A stretch of DNA of 64,000 nucleotides from positions 1 through 64,000 of the forward strand of contig NZ_JOAP01000040.1 in NCBI RefSeq assembly GCF_000720475.1. Direction: 5' to 3'. Of the stretch, positions 53,757 through 62,409 are shown piece by piece. The translations under genes and the position numbers were made by a program. The DNA comes from Streptomyces aureocirculatus (GTDB lineage: Bacteria; Actinomycetota; Actinomycetes; Streptomycetales; Streptomycetaceae). Position 1 is the stretch's first letter; each line of letters starts with the position of its first letter. The notes below the pieces were generated by a model. The model saw only the letters and a list, made by a program, of their open reading frames with translations, searched no databases and was not told the DNA's origin.

Positions 53757-53959
53757 CCCAAAAGCCCTCTGCCGGGGACGGTTACGAGCTCAACTGGTTC
53801 AAGAGCAGCTACAGCGACAGCAGCAACATCAACGACTGTGTGGAGGTCGCTGTAGTCCCCCGCGGCATCCAGGTCCGCGACTCCAAGAGCCCCGCTGGCC
53901 CCCAACTCACCCTCCCGCCAACGGCCTGGGCCGACTTCATCGCGTACGCAACTGAGTAG
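53753..53959 (+). CDS. DUF397 small protein
   Basis: A 68-aa partner of the XRE regulator. Recognised by NWFKSSYSDSSNINDCVEVA, VPRGIQVRDSKSP and the C-terminal WADFIAYA, the standard DUF397 layout. Its ATG overlaps the regulator's TGA. Such pairs are numerous in each Streptomyces genome and behave as regulator/antagonist or toxin-antitoxin-like couples. Confidence 0.93.
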   Translation: MTQKPSAGDGYELNWFKSSYSDSSNINDCVEVAVVPRGIQVRDSKSPAGPQLTLPPTAWADFIAYATE

Positions 53960-54014
53960 GGCCCTGAGTAGCCGTACTCAGGGAACTCCAGTACGGGGCC
54001 GCAAAGCTGTCAGC

Positions 54015-54677
54015 ATGACAACCGCGCCCCCGATGCCCCAGATGCCGCCGCAGGCACCCGCACCGCAGCCGCAGGGCCGCCGCCGGGCGGGGACGACCAC
54101 GATCGTCGCGGCCCTGGTCGCCGCACTGCTGGCCGCGGGCCTCGGCGCGTGGTGGTGGACGCGGGACGGTGACGGGGACCCGTTGGCGGGCAGGCCGCGG
54201 GTGACCGACGCCAAGGCAGGGCTTTCGTACGGGATTCCGCAGGGATGGAAGCGCCCCGACAAGGGCAAGGACGACTTGATCGACGCGTTCACGTCCACGA
54301 TCTCCAAGGCGGGCAAGGACGAGGACGAGGCCGGACAAGAGGTGGGCGCCACGGTCCTCGCGGGCCGTTCGGACCCGGTCCCCGAGCCCGCCCTGAAGAG
54401 CCGGACGGAGAGCGCGGCCCGCTCGAACGCGGAGTTCTTCTTCCCGAACGGTTCGTCGAGGCGCGAGGAGTCGAAGGCCACGACGGTGGACGGCCGCCCG
54501 GCACACACGGTGGCGCTGGCGGTGCAGGACGGCGAGGGCGGCACCGCGCACCTGCGCCTGACGGTGATCACGGTGGACGACGGCCGGACGGCGTTCCTGC
54601 TGGGGATCGCGATGCCGGGCACGAGCCCGGAGAAGCAGACGGTGGACGACGTCCTGGCCAGCGCGTCGACTGGCTGA
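54015..54677 (+). CDS. Membrane-anchored protein of unknown function
   Basis: A 220-aa protein with a Pro/Met/Gln-rich cytoplasmic tail, basic RRRAG, one membrane helix (about 26-47) and an outer domain. The outer domain has the LpqN/Mce-like pattern AGLSYGIPQGW followed by ATVLAGRSDPVPEP and a VILTVI-type core, seen in many Streptomyces anchored proteins. ATG 54015 is near the start of the tail. It lies between the DUF397 gene and locus B; whether it belongs to locus B is unclear. The following 249 bp hold no gene; an inverted repeat GTTGC-12-GCAAC lies at about 54858. Confidence 0.75.
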   Translation: MTTAPPMPQMPPQAPAPQPQGRRRAGTTTIVAALVAALLAAGLGAWWWTRDGDGDPLAGRPRVTDAKAGLSYGIPQGWKRPDKGKDDLIDAFTSTISKAGKDEDEAGQEVGATVLAGRSDPVPEPALKSRTESAARSNAEFFFPNGSSRREESKATTVDGRPAHTVALAVQDGEGGTAHLRLTVITVDDGRTAFLLGIAMPGTSPEKQTVDDVLASASTG

Positions 54678-54926
54678 TATTGCACCTGCGACGTGCAGGC
54701 GCAGGCGACTTGGACGGAGCGGTCTGGTTCGCGGTGGGCCAGGGGGGCGGCGACGAGCCGAAGAAGGGCAACGCCGCCGAAATTCGCCGGAAAGGCACGC
54801 CACTTGAGTACTTCTACTCACTCGGCAGGCGCTGACTATCGGTAGCCTCACGGAGGTTGCCGTAGCACAGTCGCAACGCGTGGAGCACAGGCGTGCTTCG
54901 CGCGGGACACGGGGAGGTCCGAACGC

Positions 54927-55382
54927 ATGGTCTGGCAGGAGTGGGAGCAGTTGAAGGCCGACGCGGCCGAGCGGCACTCCCCGGCGATGCAGATCAACAG
55001 TGCGCCGAAGGGGGACGACGGCGGGGGTGGGGGCGCCTGGGGTGGCCTCAGATCCAGCAAGGCGGCGTGGACCAAGGCGGGAGACGGGGTCGGCGGCCTG
55101 CGGGAGGGCTTGGGGAAGGCACTGGCGAAGCTGGAGGAGGGGCAGGCGGGGCTCGGCGGACTTGACGGGTGCCAGAGCGCCGCCGCGCAGCGGGAGGTGC
55201 ACCGTTCCTGGGAGCGGTACGTGAAGGACGTGAGCAAACGCTGCGGGAGCCTCGGGGAGTTGCTGGCCAAGATGGGGAGCGACCAGCAGAAGACCGATGA
55301 CACGGTCAGGGCGGAAATCGAGAAGTTGAAGGACGTGTACGCGGATACGTCGGCGCTCGGCGGTCAGCCAAAGGAACGGTGA
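54927..55382 (+). CDS. WXG100-like small helical protein, locus B
   Basis: A 151-aa helical protein, paralogue of the 47184 product over the N-terminus (WQEWEQLKADAAER). A Gly/Asp loop (GDDGGGGGAWGG) separates it from a long helical hairpin with W-x3-V (HRSWERYVKDV). ATG 54927 follows GGGGAGG. It precedes by 9 bp a hydrolase with a similar helical N-terminus, the typical layout of a secreted WXG-type pair. Confidence 0.75.
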   Translation: MVWQEWEQLKADAAERHSPAMQINSAPKGDDGGGGGAWGGLRSSKAAWTKAGDGVGGLREGLGKALAKLEEGQAGLGGLDGCQSAAAQREVHRSWERYVKDVSKRCGSLGELLAKMGSDQQKTDDTVRAEIEKLKDVYADTSALGGQPKER

Positions 55383-55391
55383 CCCCGCCCC

Positions 55392-57188
55392 GTGGACTAC
55401 AAGACGCTCAAGTCCCTGAAGCCTTCCGAGTTCGAGGACGCCGCTGATGGTTACCGCGCGACGAGCGACATGGCCAGCGCGGCCAAGGACCGCATTGAGA
55501 ACTTGGTCGCTCCCGGCATGCGGACCTCGCTGGAGGGAAAGACCCAGGAGGCCGCGCTCCAACAGCTCAAGGCGCTGAGCCAGAACTTCCACTACACCCA
55601 GACGGAGTGCGGCCTGATCGCCACGTCGCTCAACGCGCTCGCCCACGACCTGGCCTCGGCCAAGCGGAAGCTCGACTCGGCGGTCGCGGACGCGCAGGCC
55701 GAGAAGTTCACCGTGAACCCGGACGGCTCCGTGACGTACCCGGCAGCCGGGGAGAAGACCGACGGCAAGCTCCCCGAGGGCGGCACCGCGAAGGGCACGA
55801 CGGACGACGCCGCTGCCGACGTCTACCGCCAGTCGGCCAACTTCAACCCCAACCCGAACTTCGGCCGCGCCCAGGAGTACGCCAACCGCATCGCCGCCGC
55901 CCTCCAGGAGGCCACGGAGGCGGACGGGGAGTGGGCGCCGAAGCTTCGGGCGCTGAAGGCGGACGACGATCTGACGGTGTCCCATCGGGACTGGGCGGAC
56001 GTCCAGTCCGATACGCGTGGTGTCAACAAGGGGGCCAAGGAGTACCTGGAGACGCTTGGGGGGCCACCGAAGGACGGCACTCCTCAGGACAATGCGAAGT
56101 GGTGGAAGAGCCTGACTGAGGAGGAGCGTGCCGACTACGTCGCTCTTCGCCCAGCTTCAGTTGGCGTGCTCGACGGGCTGCCCGCCGATGTGCGCGACGA
56201 GGCCAACCGCACGGTGCTCGCCGAGAAGCGAGCTCAGTTCCATCTGGAGCTGAATTCCTTCCCGCCGATGCCGATGAAGTATCAGCCGCCGACGTCCGGC
56301 ACAACGCGCGAGTACCGGGAATGGGTGGAGAGGACGGGTGGGGAGGACCGGCTGGAGTTCCTGAGGAACTCGATCAAGGGTATGGACACCATCCAGGATC
56401 GCTTCGACCGCACCGGGCAAGGGCCTGATGGTCTGCCCCGCGCCTATCTCCTGGGCTTCGACCCGAAGGGAGCCGGGGATGGGCGGGTCATCATCGCCAA
56501 TGGAAATCCGGACACGGCGGACCATACAGCGGTTTATGTGCCGGGAACGGGAACAGACCTTGCTGAGATCGGAGGGGACCTCAAGCGCAGTGATGACCTC
56601 TGGGCGACGACCAGCAGCAAGGTGCCAGGCCGTGAAGTTTCAACGATTACCTGGCTCGACTATGACGTTCCCAGATCAGCGAAGCCAGTGGTTGAGGGAG
56701 ACCTCATTCCGGAGGCTAGTAATCCGAAGTGGGCGATACGGGCGGCGTCGCCGTTCAGCGAGTTCATGAGTGGCGTGCAAGAGGCACAAGGCGGTCCGCA
56801 GGCGAGTCACACCACTGTTGTTGGTCACAGCTACGGCAGTACGGTCATCGGTGAGGCATCCAAGCACGGGGACCTCGCGTCCGACGACATCGTGGTGGCC
56901 GGCAGTCCAGGGATGCAGACGAAGCATGCGGACAATCTTGATGTGGAGAACGGGCACGTATGGGCGATGAAGGCTGAAGGGGACGCAGTCCCCACATTGG
57001 GAAGCCTTGTGGGACTCGGTGAAGACTCCACCGTGCCCACGGATCCTGAATTCGGTGCCAATGTCATGAAAACAGATACGGACGGCCACAGTGGATACTG
57101 GGATAGCGATAGCGGCCGCCCTTCGCTTAGCTTGAAAAATCAAGCTGCTGTCATCGCGGGGAAGTATGACGAAGTGGTTCTCAAGTAA
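55392..57188 (+). CDS. DUF1023 alpha/beta-hydrolase with helical secretion-type N-terminus, locus B
   Basis: Residues 1-110 are a helical ESX-type domain (MDYKTLKSLKPSEFEDAADGYR; the W-x-G turn is degenerate, SLEGKTQEAA). The middle region (about 150-330) is charged. The C-terminal about 250 residues are a DUF1023 hydrolase: VYVPGTGTDL, the nucleophile elbow GHSYGS with Ser480, and the late His in TDGHSGYWD. The enzyme probably attacks lipids or esters outside the cell; this family appears in type VII-linked proteins of actinomycetes. GTG 55392. Its last 23 bp overlap the next gene. GC falls in the 3' part. Confidence 0.82.
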   Translation: MDYKTLKSLKPSEFEDAADGYRATSDMASAAKDRIENLVAPGMRTSLEGKTQEAALQQLKALSQNFHYTQTECGLIATSLNALAHDLASAKRKLDSAVADAQAEKFTVNPDGSVTYPAAGEKTDGKLPEGGTAKGTTDDAAADVYRQSANFNPNPNFGRAQEYANRIAAALQEATEADGEWAPKLRALKADDDLTVSHRDWADVQSDTRGVNKGAKEYLETLGGPPKDGTPQDNAKWWKSLTEEERADYVALRPASVGVLDGLPADVRDEANRTVLAEKRAQFHLELNSFPPMPMKYQPPTSGTTREYREWVERTGGEDRLEFLRNSIKGMDTIQDRFDRTGQGPDGLPRAYLLGFDPKGAGDGRVIIANGNPDTADHTAVYVPGTGTDLAEIGGDLKRSDDLWATTSSKVPGREVSTITWLDYDVPRSAKPVVEGDLIPEASNPKWAIRAASPFSEFMSGVQEAQGGPQASHTTVVGHSYGSTVIGEASKHGDLASDDIVVAGSPGMQTKHADNLDVENGHVWAMKAEGDAVPTLGSLVGLGEDSTVPTDPEFGANVMKTDTDGHSGYWDSDSGRPSLSLKNQAAVIAGKYDEVVLK

Positions 57189-57699
57189 GTGTGTGATGTC
57201 GGTCCTGCTGGCCGCCGTGGCGGCTTCTTCGATCACAGGATGTACGGAGATGGATGATTCTGGTAAAGAGCCGCAGAAGCGCGAGGAAAAAGATTCCACC
57301 GATGATGCGGCGAAGTTGTCCAGTCAGATACTGGACATCATGGGCCTGAAGGGTAAAGTCACCAAGGCGGCTCCAGGTGCATACCCGTGTGGCGACAGGG
57401 ATCACGAGAAATACTACGCGGTGCATCATCCCTGGAGCGTTTATGATGTACCCGTGCCGGATATGGAGAAAGCGATGAAGCGTCTCAAGGAAGAGCTGCC
57501 GCAGCGGGGTTGGAAAGTTACTGGATACGGTCCCGACTCCAGCCGTGCCAAGAGTCTGCAACTTGGCGCTGAATTCTCTGAGAAGAAGTTCAAAGTGGTT
57601 ATCACCCTCCAGGACCGCCGAGGGCGTAGCAAGGATCCATCCATTCTTGAAGTCGACCTTGGGTCGGCCTGTTTCCAGTACCCTGACAAGTCATCGTGA
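57166..57699 (+). CDS. Lipoprotein overlapping the hydrolase, possible immunity protein
   Basis: A 177-aa lipoprotein: MTKWFSSK basic start, hydrophobic core and lipobox SITGC (Cys about 26), then a Lys/Glu/Asp linker. The mature domain has YPCGDRDHEKYYAVHHPWSVYDVP and one more cysteine near the end (ACFQYP). The ATG lies inside the hydrolase gene, 23 bp overlap, so it is made in step with it. Exported position and low local GC fit an immunity or co-factor role, an inference. ATG 57196 is an alternative but would lose the positive charges. Confidence 0.72.
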   Translation: MTKWFSSKCVMSVLLAAVAASSITGCTEMDDSGKEPQKREEKDSTDDAAKLSSQILDIMGLKGKVTKAAPGAYPCGDRDHEKYYAVHHPWSVYDVPVPDMEKAMKRLKEELPQRGWKVTGYGPDSSRAKSLQLGAEFSEKKFKVVITLQDRRGRSKDPSILEVDLGSACFQYPDKSS

Positions 57700-57810
57700 C
57701 CTTCGTGCACCGCGCGGCTGAAGGTCCCGCGGATGTACGACCAAGGGACCAGGCCGGGGCCGTCCTCCGGCAGGCGCGGACTGTCAGTGCTGGCTCCTAG
57801 TCTGGCCCGC

Positions 57811-59295
57811 ATGAGTAGCCCTGAGCCCCCTGACGTGGATGTCGTCACCGGCACCTCCGCCAGCGAGGCAGTGTCGTCCTTGCCGGAGGAGCAGCGGCAC
57901 AAGGGCGGCGGCGTCCTCGCCAAGCCCTACCGTGCCCTCAGCGCCGGCATAGTCTCCGTCGTCTTCCTCATCGCCTTCGAGGCGACCGCCGTCGGGACGG
58001 CCATGCCCGTCGCGGCGCGGGAGCTCGACGGCATCCCGCTGTACGCCTTCGCGTTCTCGGCGTATTTCACGACGAGCCTGTTCGGGATGGTGCTCTCGGG
58101 GCAGTGGGCCGACCGGCGCGGGCCGTTGGGGGCGCTCGCGGGCGGGATCGGGGCGTTCGCGGCGGGGCTGCTGCTCGCGGGGACCGCGGGTGCGATGTGG
58201 CAGTTCATCCTGGGGCGCGCGGTGCAGGGCCTCGGCGGCGGGCTCGTCATCGTGGCGCTGTACGTGGTGGTCAGCCGGGCCTACCCGGAGGCGCTGCGGC
58301 CGTCCATCCTGGCGGCGTTCGCCGCGAGCTGGGTCATACCGTCGGTGATCGGCCCGCTGATCGCCGGCACGGTCACCGAGCACGCCGGCTGGCGCTGGGT
58401 CTTCCTCGGCATCCCCGCGCTCGTCGCCGTCCCGCTCGCCCTCGCCCTGCCCGCGATCAAACGTGCCGCCGCCGGTCCTGTGGACCCGGACGCCCCGGCC
58501 GAGGCATTCGACCGGCGCCGCACCCGCCTCGCCCTCGGCATCTCCCTCGGCGCGGGACTGCTCCAGTACGCGGGCCAGGACCTGCGCTGGCTGTCCCTGG
58601 TCCCGGCCCTGCTCGGCGCCGCCGTCCTCGTCCCCGCCGTCCTCGGACTCCTGCCGCGCGGCACCTACCGGGCCGCCCGCGGGCTGCCGTCCGTCGTGCT
58701 GCTGCGCGGCGTGGCCGCGGGCTCGTTCGTCGCCGCCGAGTCCTTCGTACCGCTGATGCTCGTCACCGAGCGCGGCCTGTCGCCCACCCTTGCCGGGCTC
58801 TCCCTCGCGGCGGGCGGCGCGACCTGGGCCCTCGGCTCGTACGTCCAGTCCCGGCCGCGCATGGAACCCCACCGGGGCAAGCTGGTGGCCCTCGGGATGG
58901 TGCTCGTCGCCGTCGCCATCGCGTCCGTGCCGAGCGTCCTCGTCGACGCCGTGCCGGTGTGGATCGTCGCCGTCGCCTGGGGCGTCGGCTGCCTCGGCAT
59001 GGGCGTCGTCATCGCCTCCACCAGCGTCCTGCTGCTGCGCCTCTCGCCTCCCGCGGACGCGGGCGCCAACTCCGCCGCGCTCCAGATATCCGACGGCCTG
59101 GCCAACGTCGTCCTGCTCGCCGCGGGCGGCGCCGCGTTCGCCGCGCTCGGCGGCGGCGCGGTGGGCGGCCACGGCGCCGGTGCCGACGTCGCGGGCTCGC
59201 ACCCCACCGCCTTCGCCGCCGTGTTCCTGCCGATGGCGGCGGTGGCACTCCTCGGGGCGTGGGTGGGCACCCGGCTGCGCGTCCCGGCCCCGTAA
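57811..59295 (+). CDS. MFS drug/solute exporter
   Basis: A 494-aa major facilitator of the DHA2-like class with about 14 hydrophobic helices. The loop GQWADRRGPLGAL after helix 2 is motif A, and the GIPALVAVPLAL region fits motif C. A cytoplasmic N-terminal tail of about 45 residues is present. The ATG at 57811 lies 7 bases after TAGTCT (57798-57803), so the message may be nearly leaderless. Substrate unknown. Transcription ends in the hairpin at 59327-59378. Confidence 0.9.
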   Translation: MSSPEPPDVDVVTGTSASEAVSSLPEEQRHKGGGVLAKPYRALSAGIVSVVFLIAFEATAVGTAMPVAARELDGIPLYAFAFSAYFTTSLFGMVLSGQWADRRGPLGALAGGIGAFAAGLLLAGTAGAMWQFILGRAVQGLGGGLVIVALYVVVSRAYPEALRPSILAAFAASWVIPSVIGPLIAGTVTEHAGWRWVFLGIPALVAVPLALALPAIKRAAAGPVDPDAPAEAFDRRRTRLALGISLGAGLLQYAGQDLRWLSLVPALLGAAVLVPAVLGLLPRGTYRAARGLPSVVLLRGVAAGSFVAAESFVPLMLVTERGLSPTLAGLSLAAGGATWALGSYVQSRPRMEPHRGKLVALGMVLVAVAIASVPSVLVDAVPVWIVAVAWGVGCLGMGVVIASTSVLLLRLSPPADAGANSAALQISDGLANVVLLAAGGAAFAALGGGAVGGHGAGADVAGSHPTAFAAVFLPMAAVALLGAWVGTRLRVPAP

Positions 59296-59413
59296 GGGGC
59301 GCGGGGAACTGCGCGAGCAGCCAGAGAAAAGCCGCAGACGCCTCTGCCGAGGTCCCCGCAGACGCGTCTGCGGCTTTTTCGTGGCCGGCCGCGCAGTTCC
59401 CCGCGCCCCTTAC
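59292..59413. repeat. 24-bp inverted repeats flanking a terminator hairpin
   Basis: A perfect 24-bp inverted repeat (59292-59315 and 59390-59413, containing ggggcgcggggaactgcgcg) encloses a second perfect 15-bp stem (59327-59341 with 59364-59378) that ends in TTTTT. The inner stem is the MFS terminator. The outer arm is a sequence I know as widespread in Streptomyces intergenic DNA. The left arm overlaps the last codon of the MFS gene. Confidence 0.9.
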
Positions 59414-59525
59414 CGGGCACCCCTGGCCCTACTGTGACCCCGGTCGCACCCGGGCCACCGGTAGGGTGGCCGGGTTGTCGTACCCGTCCAAGCCGCCCCG
59501 CGGCCCCCCGTCAGACCCGGAGACC

Positions 59526-61319
59526 GTGACTACCACCGCCGCCTCCTCACATCACCTCTCCCCGGCCTTCCCGGGCCGTGCCCCCTGGGGCACCGCAGGC
59601 AAGCTGCGTGCCTGGCAGCAGGGAGCGATGGACCGGTACCTGCAGGAGCAGCCGCGCGACTTCCTCGCCGTGGCCACGCCCGGCGCAGGCAAGACGACGT
59701 TCGCGCTGACCCTCGCGTCCTGGCTGCTCCACCACCACGTGGTGCAGCAGGTGACCGTGGTCGCGCCCACCGAGCACCTGAAGAAGCAGTGGGCCGAGGC
59801 GGCGGCGAGAGTGGGGATCAAGCTGGATCCCGAGTACAGCGCGGGACCGCTCAGCCGGGAGTACCACGGCGTCGCCGTGACGTACGCCGGTGTCGGCGTG
59901 CGGCCGATGCTGCACCGCAACCGCGTGGAGCAGCGCAAGACGCTGGTCATCCTCGACGAGATCCACCACGCCGGTGACTCGAAGTCCTGGGGCGAGGCCT
60001 GCCTGGAGGCGTTCGAGCCCGCGACCCGCAGGCTCGCCCTCACCGGTACGCCGTTCAGGTCCGACACCAACCCGATCCCCTTCGTCGCGTACGAGGAGGG
60101 CAACGACGGCATCCGGCGCTCGGCCGCCGACTACACCTACGGATACGGCAGCGCCCTCGGCGACGGCGTCGTCCGGCCCGTGATCTTCCTGTCCTACAGC
60201 GGCAACATGCGCTGGCGCACCAAGGCCGGGGACGAGATCGCCGCCCGGCTCGGCGAGCCCATGACCAAGGACGCCGTCTCGCAGGCCTGGCGCACCGCGC
60301 TCGACCCACGCGGCGACTGGATGCCCAACGTGCTCCAGGCCGCCGACCGGCGTCTCGGCGAGGTCCGCAAGGCCATCCCGGACGCGGGCGGCCTCGTCAT
60401 CGCCTCCGACCAGGACTCCGCGCGCGCCTACGCCAAGCTGATCCGGGAGATCACCGGGCACAAGGCCACGCTCGTGCTCTCCGACGACGCCGGGGCCTCG
60501 CAGCGCATCGACGACTTCAGCCGGAGCGACGACCGGTGGATGGTCGCCGTCCGCATGGTGTCCGAGGGCGTCGACGTGCCGCGGCTCGCCGTCGGTGTGT
60601 ACGCCACCACCATCTCGACGCCGCTGTTCTTCGCCCAGGCCGTGGGGCGCTTCGTGCGGTCCAGGCGGCGCGGCGAGACCGCGTCCGTCTTCCTGCCCAC
60701 CGTCCCCGACCTGCTCACCTTCGCCAACGAGATGGAGGTCGAGCGCGACCACGTGCTCGACAAGCCGAAGAAGCAGGGCGAGGAGGACCCGTACGCCGAG
60801 TCCGAGCAGGAGATGGACGAGGCCAATCGGCAGGAGGACGAAGAAGACGGGGCCACCGGCGAGCAGTTGCCCTTCGAGGCGCTCGAGTCCGACGCCGTCT
60901 TCGACCGGGTCCTCTACGACGGGGCCGAGTTCGGCATGCAGGCGCACCCGGGCAGCGAGGAGGAGCAGGACTACCTCGGCATTCCCGGTCTCCTCGAACC
61001 CGACCAGGTGCAGATGCTGCTGCAGAAGCGGCAGGCGCGGCAGATCGCGCACAGCAAGAAGAAGCCCGCCGAAGAGGCCGATCTGCTCGAACTGCCCGCC
61101 GAGCGGCGGCCCGTGGTCTCCCACAAGGAACTGCTCGAACTGCGCAAGCAGCTCAACACCATGGTCGGCGCGTACGTCCACCAGAGCGGCAAGCCGCACG
61201 GCGTGATCCACACCGAGCTGCGCCGCACCTGCGGCGGCCCGCCCAGCGCGGAGGCCACCGCGGGTCAGCTCCGCCAGCGCATCGCCAAGGTCCAGGAGTG
61301 GGCCACCCGCATGAAGTGA
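59526..61319 (+). CDS. DEAD/DEAH-box helicase (superfamily 2)
   Basis: A 597-aa SF2 helicase-like ATPase. Motif I is TPGAGKTTF (Lys56), motif II DEIHHAGD (Asp144-Glu145-Ile-His147), motif III LTGTPF, motif V SEGVDVPRL and motif VI QAVGRFVRSRR. A long acidic insert (about 415-450) and a C-terminal extension with a basic stretch (QKRQARQIAHSKKKP) follow. The GTG at 59526 is family-typical (VTTTAASSHHLSPAFPGRAPWG). Related proteins in most Streptomyces lie in this setting; DNA/RNA substrate is not known. Confidence 0.9.
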   Translation: MTTTAASSHHLSPAFPGRAPWGTAGKLRAWQQGAMDRYLQEQPRDFLAVATPGAGKTTFALTLASWLLHHHVVQQVTVVAPTEHLKKQWAEAAARVGIKLDPEYSAGPLSREYHGVAVTYAGVGVRPMLHRNRVEQRKTLVILDEIHHAGDSKSWGEACLEAFEPATRRLALTGTPFRSDTNPIPFVAYEEGNDGIRRSAADYTYGYGSALGDGVVRPVIFLSYSGNMRWRTKAGDEIAARLGEPMTKDAVSQAWRTALDPRGDWMPNVLQAADRRLGEVRKAIPDAGGLVIASDQDSARAYAKLIREITGHKATLVLSDDAGASQRIDDFSRSDDRWMVAVRMVSEGVDVPRLAVGVYATTISTPLFFAQAVGRFVRSRRRGETASVFLPTVPDLLTFANEMEVERDHVLDKPKKQGEEDPYAESEQEMDEANRQEDEEDGATGEQLPFEALESDAVFDRVLYDGAEFGMQAHPGSEEEQDYLGIPGLLEPDQVQMLLQKRQARQIAHSKKKPAEEADLLELPAERRPVVSHKELLELRKQLNTMVGAYVHQSGKPHGVIHTELRRTCGGPPSAEATAGQLRQRIAKVQEWATRMK

Positions 61320-61679
61320 CCCCCGGGGCGCGGGGCGGCGTGCGGGGCGAGACACGGGCGGAACCGTACAAATACAGTGCCGCGCGCCGGGCCGCACACC
61401 GTGCCCGACCGTACGCCGTGGTACGTCAGCGCGTAACGGTTCGTGCGTGTCACGTGCAGACACTGTGCGCGCCGCGTCCATCGGCGGGCGGGCGTACCGG
61501 GGTATTACGGGCAGTCTTTCCGCGCTCTTGACCGGATTCTGGACGGAGTCTTCCGCTGAGCGGGACGCCCTCGCTACTGTCCCCGCTACACAACGCACCG
61601 TGGCAGCGTCGCCCCGGAGCGCGTCCGGTGCCCGCCGCAGAGGGGGCCGTCGACCCTCACCACCAAAGGAGTGGGCGTC
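61320..61679. other. Intergenic region upstream of the IclR gene
   Basis: 360 bp with no supported gene. It holds a candidate IclR operator at 61551-61565 and a possible -10 (TACTGT, 61574-61579) with a poor -35. AAAGGAG at 61665-61671 is the IclR gene's ribosome binding site. Confidence 0.5.
61551..61565. promoter_or_regulatory. Candidate IclR-type operator
   Basis: TTCCGC-tga-GCGGGA, a near-perfect inverted repeat of the kind bound by IclR-family proteins, 115 bp before the IclR start. Autoregulation is an inference. Confidence 0.5.
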
Positions 61680-62321
61680 GTGACCGCGGAGACATCTCAG
61701 ACGCTCGACCGAGGACTGCGCGTCCTCAAGCTGCTCGCCGACACCGACCACGGACTCACCGTCACCGAGCTGTCCAACAAGCTCGGCGTGAACCGCACCG
61801 TGGTGTACCGCCTGCTCGCCACGCTCGAACAACACGCGCTCGTACGCCGCGACTTGGGCGGCCGTGCGCGCGTCGGGCTCGGTGTGCTGCGGCTCGGCAG
61901 GCAGGTCCACCCGCTCGTCCGGGAGGCCGCGCTGCCCGCTCTGCGCTCCCTCGCCGAGGACATCGGCGCGACCGCGCACCTCACCCTCGTCGACGGCACC
62001 GAGGCACTCGCCGTCGCCGTCGTCGAGCCGACGTGGACCGACTACCACGTGGCGTACCGCACCGGCTTCCGCCACCCCCTGGACCGGGGCGCCGCGGGAC
62101 GCGCCATCCTCGCCGCCCGGCAGGGCCAGATCACCGATCCCGGGTACGCCCTCACCCACGGCGAACTGGAGGCGGGCGCCAGCGGGGCCGCCGCCCCGCT
62201 CGTGGGGGTCACCGGCATAGAGGGGAGCGTGGGCGTGGTGATGCTCGCCGACTCCGTGCCGGAACGGGTGGGGCCACGCGTGGTGGACGCCGCCAGGGAG
62301 GTGGCCGACGCGCTGCGCTGA
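61680..62321 (+). CDS. IclR-family transcriptional regulator
   Basis: A 213-aa regulator. The winged helix at about 5-65 (LDRGLRVLKLLADTDHGLTVTELSNKLGVNRTVVYRLLATLE, split in two by the turn) is followed by the GAF-like effector domain, which seems slightly shortened (usual length about 250). The effector end GSVGVVMLADSVPE is recognisable. The GTG at 61680 is set by AAAGGAG at 8 bases; a GTG 9 bases earlier is less likely. No catabolic neighbour reveals the ligand. Confidence 0.88.
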   Translation: MTAETSQTLDRGLRVLKLLADTDHGLTVTELSNKLGVNRTVVYRLLATLEQHALVRRDLGGRARVGLGVLRLGRQVHPLVREAALPALRSLAEDIGATAHLTLVDGTEALAVAVVEPTWTDYHVAYRTGFRHPLDRGAAGRAILAARQGQITDPGYALTHGELEAGASGAAAPLVGVTGIEGSVGVVMLADSVPERVGPRVVDAAREVADALR

Positions 62322-62330
62322 GGCGTATCA

Positions 62331-62356
62331 AGCCCGTCCGGCGTTTGAGGACGAGC
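62331..62356. repeat. Dispersed Streptomyces intergenic repeat, copy 3
   Basis: Exact reverse complement of the 26-bp core at 6334-6359, located 10 bp after the IclR stop. Confidence 0.85.
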
Positions 62357-62409
62357 CAGGCCGGAGGCCGCGATCACCCACGACGGCGCTCAAGCTTTAG
62401 AGTGAGGCG

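Noticed and set aside
58104..59525. Upstream extension of the helicase frame through the MFS gene
   Set aside because: Composition is Arg/Pro-rich shadow sequence; GTG 59526 begins the conserved protein.
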